Shown: positions 35,248 through 47,516, numbered from the stretch's first letter. The stretch is DNA of 64,000 bases from an uncultured Alistipes sp. (GCA_900545315.1 UQYM01000003.1:1-64000), one strand, 5' to 3'. Notes: generated from the letters alone by a model not told the origin. A program made the numbers and translations.

Positions 35248-36792
35248 CTACAAAGGCACATTACCGTGTTTCTTGCTTGGCTGAGAACGACTCTTGTGTG
35301 CAGATACACGCAGTGCATGCTCGATGAACTTACGTGTCTCGGCAGGTGCAATCACCGAGTCAATGTAACCCTTAGCCGCAGCTACATATGGATTGGCGAA
35401 CTTGTCTTTGTACTCTTTGATCTTGAGCTGACGCATCTCGGCAGGATTCTCTGCATTCATGATCTCCTTGCGGAAGATGATGTTGGCAGCTCCTTCAGGA
35501 CCCATAACAGCAATCTCTGCATTCGGCCATGCGAATACGAAGTCTGCACGCAAGTGACGGGAACCCATAGCGATGTAACCACCACCGTAAGCCTTACGCA
35601 ACACAACCGTAATCGAAGGCACCGTAGCCTCGCTGTATGCATAGAGCAGTTTCGCACCGTGACGGATCACACCGGCATGCTCCTGGTCAATACCCGGCAG
35701 GTAACCCGGCAGGTCTTCGAGGGTAACAATCGGAATATTGAAGGCATCGCAGAAACGGATGAAACGTGCGGCTTTATCTGAAGAGTCGCAGTCAAGCACA
35801 CCGGCCATAACCAGCGGCTGGTTGGCAATGAAACCGACAGTCTCGCCGTTCACACGACCGAACCCAATTACGATATTGGCTGCGAACATCTCCATCACTT
35901 CGAGGAACTCGCTCTCATCAACCAACGCCTTGATCACATCACGTACATCATAAGGTACGGTCGGGTCTGACGGAACGATCTGGGTAATATCATACTCTGG
36001 CAGCGGTTTAGCCGGAGTGATCTTCTCTGCACGGATCGTGTTGTTAGCCGGAATCATCGAGATCAACTTGCGGATCTGAACGAAGCACTCATCCTCGCTG
36101 GTTGCATAGAAGTGCGCATTACCGGTCATCTCGCTGTGTACTTTCGCACCGCCGAGTTCCTCCATCGAGATCTCCTCACCCAAAACGGTCTTAATTACTT
36201 CAGGACCAGTGATGAACATCTTCGAAATATTCTCAACTACAAACACGAAGTCAGTCAGTGCAGGTGAATAAACAGCACCACCGGCACAAGGTCCGAGGAT
36301 CACCGAAATCTGCGGAATCACACCGCTTGAAAGCGTATTACGGAAGAAGATCTCACCGTAACCGGCCAGTGCGTTGACACCCTCCTGGATACGAGCTCCA
36401 CCCGAGTCGTTAATACCGATCAACGGAATACGCATATTCAATGCATAATCCATGATCTTGGTGATCTTGCGTGCATGCATGAAACCGAGCGAACCGCCGG
36501 CAACCGTGAAGTCCTGTGCGAAGATGGCAACAGGCTCACCCATAATAGTACCGGTACCGATAATTACACCGTCACCCGGCAGCGATTTGTCCTGCATGCC
36601 GAAATCACGACCGTCATGCTCAACAAACATATCATACTCCTGGAAAGAGTCAGCATCTACCAACGCAATGATACGCTCACGCGCGGTCATTTTACCCATC
36701 GCTTTCTGTTTTTCGATGGCTTTGGTTCCGCCTCCGAAACGGATTCGTTCCTTCCGTTGCTGGAGTTCGAGAACTTTACTATCCTCTGACAT
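35248..36792 (-). CDS. mmdA: Acyl-CoA carboxyltransferase (methylmalonyl-CoA decarboxylase alpha type)
   Basis: The 514-residue protein is a two-domain crotonase-fold carboxyltransferase. It moves CO2 between biotin and propionyl-/methylmalonyl-CoA: 'GGSLGFMHARKI' and 'NDSGGARIQEGVNAL' in the N-half, 'GVLDCDSSDKAARFIRFCD' and 'GGGYIAMGSRH' in the C-half. In Bacteroidales succinate fermentation this subunit works in decarboxylation of methylmalonyl-CoA to propionyl-CoA. Only the biotin carrier gene follows; the delta and membrane beta subunits expected for a sodium-pumping decarboxylase are not adjacent. It could equally be the beta subunit of propionyl-CoA carboxylase. Confidence 0.9.
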   Translation of the reverse strand: MSEDSKVLELQQRKERIRFGGGTKAIEKQKAMGKMTARERIIALVDADSFQEYDMFVEHDGRDFGMQDKSLPGDGVIIGTGTIMGEPVAIFAQDFTVAGGSLGFMHARKITKIMDYALNMRIPLIGINDSGGARIQEGVNALAGYGEIFFRNTLSSGVIPQISVILGPCAGGAVYSPALTDFVFVVENISKMFITGPEVIKTVLGEEISMEELGGAKVHSEMTGNAHFYATSEDECFVQIRKLISMIPANNTIRAEKITPAKPLPEYDITQIVPSDPTVPYDVRDVIKALVDESEFLEVMEMFAANIVIGFGRVNGETVGFIANQPLVMAGVLDCDSSDKAARFIRFCDAFNIPIVTLEDLPGYLPGIDQEHAGVIRHGAKLLYAYSEATVPSITVVLRKAYGGGYIAMGSRHLRADFVFAWPNAEIAVMGPEGAANIIFRKEIMNAENPAEMRQLKIKEYKDKFANPYVAAAKGYIDSVIAPAETRKFIEHALRVSAHKSRSQPSKKHGNVPL

Positions 36793-36878
36793 AGAATAAA
36801 GTAAATTTTTAGTTAGTACTGTGGTTTTCTCTATTCAACATTAAGGTATTGAGCCATTGTAATCAATAACTCAAAGAA

Positions 36879-36886
36879 CAAAAATA
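36879..36886 (-). promoter_or_regulatory. Probable -7 box of the mmdA operon
   Basis: TATTTTTG on the minus strand fits TAnnTTTG and lies in the 141-bp gap between ispE and mmdA, giving a leader of about 80 bases. A TTTG at 36899-36902 is too close for a standard -33 element. Confidence 0.4.
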
Positions 36887-36933
36887 GGAATTATTCGCCA
36901 AATTATACTATTTCAAAGCCCAAATCGGCCAGT

Positions 36934-37755
36934 TCAGACCATATCTTCCTGATATACAAAACAATCCAGAAAATCATTTTGTACGGTGGGACAATCACCT
37001 GCAAAAATTCCATAAACGGCCGATCCCGAACCCGACATCGAGGCATACAACGCCCCCATCGCATACAATTGCTGTTTGATCTGGGCGATCCGCGGATACT
37101 GCGGGAAAACGGAACCCTCAAAATCGTTACGGACCAACTCCTTCCAGCATTCAACCGGTTGCGCCAACTGCTCTGTTAACGCTGTTTCCGGCATGTGTGG
37201 TGTAACATGGGCATAAGCCTCTGCCGTACTGACCCCCACATTCGGTTTGACAATCACCAGTCGGTAGCCTTTCATCGACAGTTCGATTGGAGAGAGAATC
37301 TCCCCTCTACCGGTAGCCAAAGCCGGCCGATCAGCCACAAAAAAGGCCGTATCACTTCCCAACTCGGCAGCCAAGTACTCCATTGTGGACAGGCTCAATT
37401 TCAGATCGAACAATTGGGACAATCCTTTAATGACACACGCGGCATTGGCTGATCCTCCTCCGAGGCCTGCCCCCATCGGAATATGTTTGTGCAGGTGCAT
37501 CCTGATATCACCGATCGAATAGTGGCGACGCATCAACTCATAGGCCCGCACGCAGAGATTTTTCTCCACGGGCCCATCCACTGCAAGTCCGGATGAACTG
37601 AACTCGACACCCGGCCGATCGCCCGGAATCATCTCAATGGCATCGCACAACCCCCGAACCGGAAACATCACTGTCTCGAGATCGTGATATCCGTCTGCAC
37701 GTTTCCGAATCACATAGAGTCCTATATTAATCTTGCAGCCCGAGAAGAAAATCAT
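36934..37755 (-). CDS. ispE: 4-diphosphocytidyl-2-C-methyl-D-erythritol kinase
   Basis: This GHMP kinase acts in the MEP pathway of isoprenoid synthesis, phosphorylating CDP-methylerythritol. The 273-residue protein (ATG at 37755) opens with 'CKINIGLYVIRKRADGYHDL', has the ATP-binding 'PMGAGLGGGSANAA' and ends with 'MSGSGSAVYGIF', the three GHMP motifs. It is divergent from the GSCFA gene and appears to be transcribed alone. Confidence 0.95.
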   Translation of the reverse strand: MIFFSGCKINIGLYVIRKRADGYHDLETVMFPVRGLCDAIEMIPGDRPGVEFSSSGLAVDGPVEKNLCVRAYELMRRHYSIGDIRMHLHKHIPMGAGLGGGSANAACVIKGLSQLFDLKLSLSTMEYLAAELGSDTAFFVADRPALATGRGEILSPIELSMKGYRLVIVKPNVGVSTAEAYAHVTPHMPETALTEQLAQPVECWKELVRNDFEGSVFPQYPRIAQIKQQLYAMGALYASMSGSGSAVYGIFAGDCPTVQNDFLDCFVYQEDMV

Positions 37756-37798
37756 AACGGTAAATTTGAGGTAAAAATAACAAATAAAAATGAATTTG

Positions 37799-37806
37799 TA
37801 TCTTTG
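37799..37806 (+). promoter_or_regulatory. -7 box of the GSCFA gene
   Basis: TATCTTTG is a perfect -7 consensus 39 bp before the GSCFA gene ATG. No TTTG is found at the usual -33 distance. Confidence 0.6.
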
Positions 37807-37844
37807 CAATATAACCTTCGGGATCAACCCCACATCTGCTCAAA

Positions 37845-38828
37845 ATGATTCTCCGCACACAGATCAAACTATCTCCGGCTCCGTTTACCATTGGATACGA
37901 TTCACAGGGAGTGATCTGCGGATCCTGCTTTTCAGAACGGATTGGGCAACGGTTGGTAGAGGGCAAGATGCCGGTCAGTCTAAACCCGTATGGCATCCAA
38001 TTCAACCCGATATCGATTCTCTCCTCGCTGGAAGATCTGCACGCTAACCGCAAGACCGATCCCAACGAATTGATCCAACACGAAGGGCGCTGGATCGATT
38101 TACGGTGTCACGGCTCTTTTTCAGCATCGACGGCAGACGAATTGATCCGGATGATCGACACAGCCACCCTTCAAGGACACACATCACTCCAGAAGGCCCG
38201 TTTCGCTATTATTACGTGGGGAACAGCTTGGGTATATGAACATAGAGCCACAAGCAGAGTCGTTGCCAACTGCCACAAACTGCCCCAACAGGATTTCATT
38301 CGCAGAAGAGTCTCTGTGGAGGAGATTGTCAGCGCCTGGAGTCTCCCGTTAAGCAGCTATCTGCAAGACAAGCAGGTTATTTTTACGGTCAGCCCGGTAC
38401 GTCACCTGCGGGATGGACTGGCCGACAACCAGCTGAGCAAATCAACGCTGATCGTAGCGGCTCATACCTTAGTCGAACAGTTTGCCAACTGCCACTACTT
38501 CCCGGCCTACGAAATCATGATGGATGACCTGCGCGACTACCGCTTTTACGACCGGGACATGATACACCCCTCGGATTTAGCCGCCGATTACATCTGGGAA
38601 CAGTTCTGCAACTGGGTGGTTGCCCCACAAGCCCAGCAAACCATGCAACGCATCACGGCACTGCAACAGATGTTGCATCACCGTCCACTCCATCCCGACA
38701 GCACTGCCTTCAACACGTTCCTCGCCAAAATAGCCTCCGAAATCGACGTTCTGCAGAAGAATTATCCCCGTCTCGATTTCGGTCCGGAACAAGAACAATT
38801 GCGTCAACTTGCAAACTACAAACCATGA
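37845..38828 (+). CDS. GSCFA-domain protein
   Basis: The 327-residue protein belongs to the GSCFA family, named for a conserved motif seen here as 'CGSCFSERIG' (about 25-34). Family members are thought to have an SGNH-hydrolase-like fold, with the serine or cysteine of this motif near the active site; 'FTVSPVRHLRDGL' is the second conserved block and 'FPAYEIMMDDLRDYRFY' the third. The function is unknown. The stop overlaps the start of the next gene (ATGA), so the two proteins are made together. Confidence 0.85.
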   Translation: MILRTQIKLSPAPFTIGYDSQGVICGSCFSERIGQRLVEGKMPVSLNPYGIQFNPISILSSLEDLHANRKTDPNELIQHEGRWIDLRCHGSFSASTADELIRMIDTATLQGHTSLQKARFAIITWGTAWVYEHRATSRVVANCHKLPQQDFIRRRVSVEEIVSAWSLPLSSYLQDKQVIFTVSPVRHLRDGLADNQLSKSTLIVAAHTLVEQFANCHYFPAYEIMMDDLRDYRFYDRDMIHPSDLAADYIWEQFCNWVVAPQAQQTMQRITALQQMLHHRPLHPDSTAFNTFLAKIASEIDVLQKNYPRLDFGPEQEQLRQLANYKP

Positions 38829-39421
38829 GCCGACACAAACATAGACCGCTTACCTGCCCCCGCTGCGGTGCGGAGGTGAAGATCCCGCTCTTTTGGGCAA
38901 TCGGCATCGAAGGAATCTTTCGATGCCCCAACTGCCGCATGCCCTTCAAAACCGGCTACAAAATGGGAGCAATCTTCATGGCGTTGGCGCTGACTTTGGC
39001 TGTGACCACGGTACAACTGCTGGTTTATCTGTTCAGCATCTACTCGATGGTACTGTTCGTTTTGGCCCTGATTCCGCTCTGGCTGTTCTATGGGTACCAT
39101 TTCCGCAAACCCTTTATGCTCCATAAAGCGAAACGCTACGCAGCCAAACACCCCATCGAAGAGGAGCTCAATCCAGACGAAGAGACCGCTCCCAAACGCT
39201 CTTTGCCCAAAGATGTAGCCTTTGATGACAACACCTCTACTTCCTCAGTGTCCGGTTCGGCACAGTCCGCAGCTACCGTAACAGCTACCGATTCAAATCT
39301 CAACGGCAATCCCGACCGCAACGGATTCGCCCCAGCTGCATCGACGGTGCAAAACAGTCGGAACACCGAAGATATCGCCCCGAAATTCGGCGCCGGTCAA
39401 GATCAGGACTATCGCTTCTAA
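38825..39421 (+). CDS. Zinc-ribbon membrane protein of unknown function
   Basis: The 198-residue protein begins with a zinc ribbon: two CxxC pairs, 'CPRC' and 'CPNC', about 23 residues apart. Two adjacent transmembrane helices follow (about 49-70 and 73-93), then a polar tail rich in E, K, T and S that is probably disordered. The layout suggests a membrane-anchored cytoplasmic metal-binding module. I do not recognise a named family. It is translationally coupled to the GSCFA gene. Confidence 0.7.
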   Translation: MSRHKHRPLTCPRCGAEVKIPLFWAIGIEGIFRCPNCRMPFKTGYKMGAIFMALALTLAVTTVQLLVYLFSIYSMVLFVLALIPLWLFYGYHFRKPFMLHKAKRYAAKHPIEEELNPDEETAPKRSLPKDVAFDDNTSTSSVSGSAQSAATVTATDSNLNGNPDRNGFAPAASTVQNSRNTEDIAPKFGAGQDQDYRF

Positions 39422-39501
39422 TCCATCTTTAAGCGGCTACCTTCTCGATCCTTCCAAAATCAACAAAACTTCGAAAAACATTTTTCGGACCAACATACAA
39501 A

Positions 39502-39542
39502 TTTCCGGAGCAGAATGAATCAAGTGGATTCTGCTCCGGAAA
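39502..39542 (+). terminator. Terminator of the GSCFA operon
   Basis: The 15-bp perfect arms TTTCCGGAGCAGAAT and ATTCTGCTCCGGAAA enclose an 11-base loop, followed by CTATTTTAT. It lies 80 bp after the zinc-ribbon gene and just before the next promoter. Confidence 0.7.
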
Positions 39543-39563
39543 CTATTTTATCACAACTTTTGT

Positions 39564-39571
39564 TACCTTTG
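39564..39571 (+). promoter_or_regulatory. -7 box of the alkaline-phosphatase-like gene
   Basis: TACCTTTG matches TAnnTTTG, about 60 bp before the ATG at 39633. A TTG start at 39576 lies at the expected transcription start and is rejected as a start codon. Confidence 0.55.
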
Positions 39572-39632
39572 TGACTTGCAAAGCGTGAGCCCTATCAAAA
39601 AGGCCACAACACCAAACATTGAAGATTCTCTC

Positions 39633-41273
39633 ATGAAATCAAACATTCTGTCAACCATACTGTTGGCACTGTTTTGTACCGGCACTGCCTCTGCTCAGCA
39701 GCCTACCAAACCCAAACTGGTGATCAATATCGTGATCAGCCAAATGCGAGCCGACTATCTGGACCGTTTCGGAGACAACTTTTCGTCAGACGGATTCCGC
39801 CGTTTCATCAACCACGGCGTCTATTACACCAACGCCCACTACGATTACATGCAGACCAATACTGCAGCGGGCCTGGCGACCCTCACCACCGGAACCAACC
39901 CCTCCGGACACGGAGTTGTCTCGGAAAACTGGATCGACTTTACCACCGGCAAACAGATCAACCTGATCGCCGATTCTAAAGTAACCGGTCTGGAGTGCGA
40001 TGCAGGAATCGGCTGCTACTCCCCGGCCAATCTGACCGTTGCCACTCTCGGGGACCGTCTCAAGGAGTTTGACAGCCAATCCAAGGTGATCTCGATTGCC
40101 GCCACACCGGTATCGGCCATTGTCGGAGGTGGTTACAGCGCTGACACCTACTGGTTGGATGCCGGTCGGGGCCACTGGATCTCCAGCACCTACTATTTCA
40201 AACAGCTGCCCCGCTGGGTCACCGCCTACAATGCACAAAACGTTTTCGAACAATACATGAATCGCAGCTGGGATCCGAGTAAAGCTGAAACCGCCTACAA
40301 AAACAGCGAACGAACCGTCATCGACTTTACACCGGAAAAACAGGGATTCTTCTCCAAACCCTTCTTCCGCAAAATCGGTTCACTGTTCAAAAAAGAGGAC
40401 TACTCATTCAATGCAGCGGCCCTGCTCTACACTCCGTACGGCAACACACTCACCTCGCAATTTGCCCGTGAAGCAATCATCCAGGAGAAGCTGGGACGTG
40501 ACGATCACACCGATCTGCTGACTATCGTGTACGATTCACCCCGACTGATCGGTGAGCAATTCGGTCCCCGCTCAATGGAGGTGGAAGACACCTACTATAA
40601 ACTCGATACGGAGTTGAGTATGTTTGCCGATTTTCTGGCTGCCCAGTTCAAAAACGGAGAGGTGGTTGTCGTACTCACCTCGGACCACGGCACCAGTGAC
40701 ACCTTCAAGGAGGATGGTCGGATTCCCATGGGTCGTTTTAATGTCGAGCAGTTCAAGATGATCATGAACGGCTTCCTGAGTGCCCAGTTCGAACCGGCCA
40801 ACTGGATTATCGACTACCATGATCGCCAACTCTACCTGAACAGGTCGATTATCTACTCTTATGGTTTCAATCTGGCCGAAGTGCAGACCCGTGCAGCGAT
40901 ATTTGCCCTCCAGTTCCGGGGTGTGAGTGATGCTCTGAGCTCAACCAGCATGCAAAACGGCTACTTCGGAGGAGGGGTCGGACAAAAAATGCAAAACAGC
41001 TTCTACCCCAAACGTTCCGGTGATATTGTCATCAACCTGATGCCCGGCTGGATCGAAGAGGACAGCACCAAAGTCTCAACCAGCGGCTCACTTTACGATT
41101 ATGATACCCATGTACCGTTGATTTTCTACGGAACATCACTACCGGTGGAACGGGTTTACCGCAACGTTTCGATGACTGACGTAGCACCGACTTTGGCCCG
41201 AATCATGCAGATTACCGTTCCCAATGCGGCAACCGGTACGGTGCTGACCGAGGTCATTCCGGACCAACACTAA
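39633..41273 (+). CDS. Exported alkaline-phosphatase-superfamily protein with altered metal sites
   Basis: The 546-residue protein starts with a signal peptide ('ILSTILLALFCTGTASA', cleavage before QQ). It follows the PafA/phosphodiesterase plan: nucleophile region 'TNTAAGLATLTTG' (T77), 'SENW' (97-100), 'LTSDHGTSDT', and 'DTHVPLIFYG' near the end. Several zinc ligands of the PafA family are not where they should be: 'VDQMR' is 'ISQMR' (aspartate to serine at 36), and the 'D-x-x-G-H-x-FGP' block is 'RLIGEQFGP', so aspartate and histidine are replaced by arginine and glutamate. Other ligands (SDHG, THVP) remain. It may be a pseudo-enzyme or use another mechanism. The small gene at 41289 follows 15 bp later. 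Confidence 0.85.
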   Translation: MKSNILSTILLALFCTGTASAQQPTKPKLVINIVISQMRADYLDRFGDNFSSDGFRRFINHGVYYTNAHYDYMQTNTAAGLATLTTGTNPSGHGVVSENWIDFTTGKQINLIADSKVTGLECDAGIGCYSPANLTVATLGDRLKEFDSQSKVISIAATPVSAIVGGGYSADTYWLDAGRGHWISSTYYFKQLPRWVTAYNAQNVFEQYMNRSWDPSKAETAYKNSERTVIDFTPEKQGFFSKPFFRKIGSLFKKEDYSFNAAALLYTPYGNTLTSQFAREAIIQEKLGRDDHTDLLTIVYDSPRLIGEQFGPRSMEVEDTYYKLDTELSMFADFLAAQFKNGEVVVVLTSDHGTSDTFKEDGRIPMGRFNVEQFKMIMNGFLSAQFEPANWIIDYHDRQLYLNRSIIYSYGFNLAEVQTRAAIFALQFRGVSDALSSTSMQNGYFGGGVGQKMQNSFYPKRSGDIVINLMPGWIEEDSTKVSTSGSLYDYDTHVPLIFYGTSLPVERVYRNVSMTDVAPTLARIMQITVPNAATGTVLTEVIPDQH

Positions 41274-41288
41274 AACACATCTTGCGGA

Positions 41289-41684
41289 ATGAGATGGATA
41301 CGTAACATAAGCATTGGCTTACTCCTGCTCGGTGTCGCACTCGATTGCTCGGCACAACAATCAAGCTACGATATCCGTTTAAAGGAGGCTAAGGGATATG
41401 CGCTATGTGCGTGTCTTGCCTGCATGAATCGATCTGTTGATAGTCTCTCCGTCATCAACAACGATTATTCGGGCAGCTATTTCGTACAACTGAGCCAACT
41501 GACACTCGACGAGATGGTCAAAATTCGGAAGTTTGTAAGTCGGGAGTGCATAAAGTTTTGGGGCACTTCTCAAGACCCGAAAGGCAACATGATCGGATAG
41601 TCGGTCTGGAAATTCTACGAATCCCCTGAATTGGACCGTTTCATCCGGCAAACCATAAAACCCCAAAAAGACGAAAAACAGTAG
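41289..41684 (+). pseudogene. Small exported protein broken by an in-frame TAG (Tai4-like)
   Basis: The first frame gives 103 residues ending in TAG at 41598-41600, but the same frame stays open for 27 more codons to a second TAG at 41684, and those codons read like a natural C-terminus ('VWKFYESPELDRFIRQ'). The protein has a signal peptide ('IGLLLLGVALDCSAQQ'), a 'CACLACM' element and a helical body. The pattern loosely resembles the Tai4-type immunity proteins of T6SS amidases, where a 'C-x-x-FY-S-x-EL' block ends the protein; this likeness is tentative. Either a recent nonsense mutation or read-through is possible. No T6SS gene lies nearby. It is 15 bp after the phosphatase-like gene. Confidence 0.6.
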
Positions 41685-41739
41685 TAGGATTCAAAGTCCT
41701 ATATCCATAACACTCTGTTAAAGTTAAAAGACAAAGACA

Positions 41740-42162
41740 ATGACATTGACAGAAGTACAAGATCAGATTATTGATGAGTTCTCCGTTTTTGACGAGTGGC
41801 TCGACAAATACGACTATCTGATCGATCTGAGCAAAGAGTTACCCGTCATCGACGAAAAGCATCGTACCGACCAGTATGTAATCAAAGGCTGTCAGTCACG
41901 AGTTTGGGTCGATGCCCGCATGGAGGATGGCAAGATCTATTTCAGCGCCGACAGCGATGCAATCATCACCAAAGGAATCATTGCCCTGCTGATCCGCGTG
42001 CTGAACGGAAGGACCCCACAGGAGATTCTCGATTGCGATCTCTATTTCATTGATCGGATCGGGTTGCGCGAAAATCTTTCGCCAACTCGGGCCAACGGGC
42101 TGCTCGCCATGATCAAACAGATGAAGCTGTATGCCCTCGCATTTCAGAACCAAAAGAAGTAA
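41740..42162 (+). CDS. sufE: SufE-family iron-sulfur cluster assembly protein
   Basis: SufE takes sulfur from the cysteine desulfurase SufS as a persulfide and passes it to the scaffold. The 140-residue protein has the sulfur-acceptor cysteine in 'VIKGCQSRVWV' (about 50), followed by 'FSADSDAIITKGIIALLIRVL', both diagnostic. The DUF59 gene follows after 5 bp, forming a two-gene Fe-S assembly unit. Confidence 0.93.
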   Translation: MTLTEVQDQIIDEFSVFDEWLDKYDYLIDLSKELPVIDEKHRTDQYVIKGCQSRVWVDARMEDGKIYFSADSDAIITKGIIALLIRVLNGRTPQEILDCDLYFIDRIGLRENLSPTRANGLLAMIKQMKLYALAFQNQKK

Positions 42163-42167
42163 CCACC

Positions 42168-42491
42168 ATGACAACACCTGAAGAGATTACCCGTATAGAG
42201 CAGGAGATTGTCCTCACGCTCAAAAATATTTACGATCCTGAAATTCCGGTTAACATCTACGATTTGGGATTGGTTTACGAAATCGACGTCGAACCGGACG
42301 GCGTAGTCAATATCCGCATGACGCTGACCGCTCCCAACTGCCCCATGGCCGACCAACTGCTCGAAGAGGTACACAACAACGTCGGCAAAATCAAAGGAGT
42401 GACCGCAGTCAACGTGATCCTCACCTTCGAACCGCCCTGGGACAAAAGCATGATCTCAGAAGAGAGTCTCCTGGAATTGGGACTGCTTTAG
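42168..42491 (+). CDS. MIP18/DUF59-family Fe-S assembly protein (SufT-like)
   Basis: The 107-residue protein is a stand-alone DUF59 domain with 'PEIPVNIYDLGLVYEI' and the metal-site cysteine in 'TLTAPNCPMAD'. Such proteins (SufT, PaaD, MIP18) help deliver or mature Fe-S clusters. The placement directly behind sufE supports that role. It is followed by a strong terminator. Confidence 0.92.
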   Translation: MTTPEEITRIEQEIVLTLKNIYDPEIPVNIYDLGLVYEIDVEPDGVVNIRMTLTAPNCPMADQLLEEVHNNVGKIKGVTAVNVILTFEPPWDKSMISEESLLELGLL

Positions 42492-42555
42492 GCTGATTCC
42501 GGCTTCAGAAAAATTTAGATTCCTCAAAGTTAGGAATCGAGTCGAAAGATTATAA

Positions 42556-42600
42556 CAGGGACCAATGAAAGCATGTGGTTTTCATTGGTCCCTGCTTTTT
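42556..42600 (+). terminator. Terminator of the sufE-DUF59 unit
   Basis: The perfect 14-bp arms AGGGACCAATGAAA and TTTCATTGGTCCCT enclose a 9-base loop and are followed by GCTTTTTG. It lies 65 bp after the DUF59 stop. Confidence 0.85.
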
Positions 42601-42788
42601 GCGTACTCTTGTGCCGGCAATCAACATGCTTTCTTCTTACATGTTACATGCGGTCTGTGGACTAACACGCTAAAACGCATTTAGGACCATCACCGTTTCC
42701 GATATCATAATCATAGCCACAATATAAGGTACGGAACTGCAATTGGATGCGATCCCCGAGTAGTAAAGGCTAAAAACTGCAATTGCAC

Positions 42789-42819
42789 TTGTCTCTCCTC
42801 TCACCTTTGCTTATCTTTG
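42789..42819 (+). promoter_or_regulatory. Promoter of the DUF2851 gene
   Basis: A TTG (42789-42791) and a -7 TATCTTTG (42812-42819) are 20 bp apart. The expected transcription start near 42826 excludes the upstream start at 42783 and supports the ATG at 42846. Confidence 0.65.
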
Positions 42820-42845
42820 TTTACAGGGAAATCTCCGAGATCGTT

Positions 42846-44141
42846 ATGCAAACTACACCCATAGAAGAATTTTTAAAACTCATCTGGATCCGACATCTTT
42901 ACACCAATCCGGAATTGACTACCAGCAGTGGAGATACGATTCGTGTGATCAGTCCAGGCACCATCAATCCCGCACCAGGAGTCGATATTATCGATGCCCG
43001 CATCGAGATCAACGGCAAGATCCATCATGGTCCCATCGCCGTGCATCAAAAGGCCTCCCAATGGCGCCAACACTTGCACCATATCGACACCGCATACGAC
43101 GATTGCATTTTGCATCTTGTCCAGGTAAACGACGCTGTGGTTTGCCGCGTGGATGGTTCGGTCATTCCGGCACTCATTCTCGACTATCCGGATGAACTGG
43201 GCGACCTCTACCGCAACCTGATCGAAGGAGAAGGACGCCTCTATTGCAGCCACGCCCTCAAAGAGATGCCCGCCGTAAATCTTTACAGCACACTTACCCG
43301 TCTGATGATCGAACGGCTCGAACGCAAATACAACGATTTTCTTACCCTCTACCGCGAATCGGGCAACGACTGGAACGAAGCGTTCTACATTACGCTGTTC
43401 AGATCGGTCGGAGCCGGCCGAAACCGGGAGGCCTACATGAAATTGGCCCGAACGGTCCCCTACCGCATTCTGTGTCGGGTCAAAGAGTCGATCATGTCGG
43501 TTGAAGCCCTGCTGTTGGGTGGTGCGGGAATGCTCTCCACGGAACGGAGCCGCCTGTTCCCGGATGACTACACGCTCCAGCTGCAACGCGAATTCGAACA
43601 TCTTGCCCAACTCTTCGACATTGTCCCGATGCGCTACGGCGAATGGGAGATTTCCAAAACTCGCGCCTTTAACCATCCCGTATTACGGTTGGTAGAATTG
43701 GCAGGACTACTGGCTCGTAAAGAATTTTTGTTTACCCATCTTGTCAACTGCACTACACTGGAGGAGATCCGCAAAATCTTGAGCACTGAAGCCTCCGCAT
43801 ACTGGACCACGCACACTTTACCCAGTGTCAAAAGTTCGCCCTGTGTCAAACGTTTCGGAGCCATGATGCTCGATGTACTCACCATCAATCTGGTGGTTCC
43901 AATGATGTTTGCCTACGGTAAAAATCAGATGGACGACGCACTGCAAGAACGGGCGGTCGAACTACTCGAAGGAATCGCTCCGGAGCACAACACCTACACC
44001 ATGCCCTGGATCAAATTGGGCATTGTACCCGACAACGCCTTCTTTTCCCAAGCGCTGATACAACTTTCGAGAGAATACTGTGAGAAAAAACGGTGCGCAT
44101 GCTGTAATATCGGCAAAATATTGCTCTGTTCTCAAGAATAA
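42846..44141 (+). CDS. DUF2851-family protein
   Basis: The 431-residue protein matches a Bacteroidetes-specific family of unknown function (DUF2851): N-terminal 'EEFLKLIWIRHLY', a beta-rich region with 'GPIAVHQKASQWRQH' and 'VILHLVQVND'-like strands, then 'LLGGAGML' and, near the end, a cysteine group 'CAC' in 'KKRCACCNIG'. The early strands resemble a PD-(D/E)XK-type fold, but this is not certain. It is transcribed alone, just before secA, with its own promoter. Confidence 0.8.
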   Translation: MQTTPIEEFLKLIWIRHLYTNPELTTSSGDTIRVISPGTINPAPGVDIIDARIEINGKIHHGPIAVHQKASQWRQHLHHIDTAYDDCILHLVQVNDAVVCRVDGSVIPALILDYPDELGDLYRNLIEGEGRLYCSHALKEMPAVNLYSTLTRLMIERLERKYNDFLTLYRESGNDWNEAFYITLFRSVGAGRNREAYMKLARTVPYRILCRVKESIMSVEALLLGGAGMLSTERSRLFPDDYTLQLQREFEHLAQLFDIVPMRYGEWEISKTRAFNHPVLRLVELAGLLARKEFLFTHLVNCTTLEEIRKILSTEASAYWTTHTLPSVKSSPCVKRFGAMMLDVLTINLVVPMMFAYGKNQMDDALQERAVELLEGIAPEHNTYTMPWIKLGIVPDNAFFSQALIQLSREYCEKKRCACCNIGKILLCSQE

Positions 44142-44153
44142 ATCGTATCTTTA
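44121..44153 (+). promoter_or_regulatory. Probable secA promoter
   Basis: A TTG (44121-44123) and TATCTTTA (44146-44153, one mismatch to TAnnTTTG) are 22 bp apart, about 55 bp before the secA ATG. The box overlaps the end of the preceding gene region, so some read-through transcription is also likely. Confidence 0.45.
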
Positions 44154-44207
44154 GCAGATCAATTTTGAAACCTAATTCAATTACAAATAGTTTTTCCAAC
44201 GACAATT

Positions 44208-47495
<3,288 letters not shown>

Positions 47496-47516
47496 CACAC
47501 AATCATAATAAATAAG

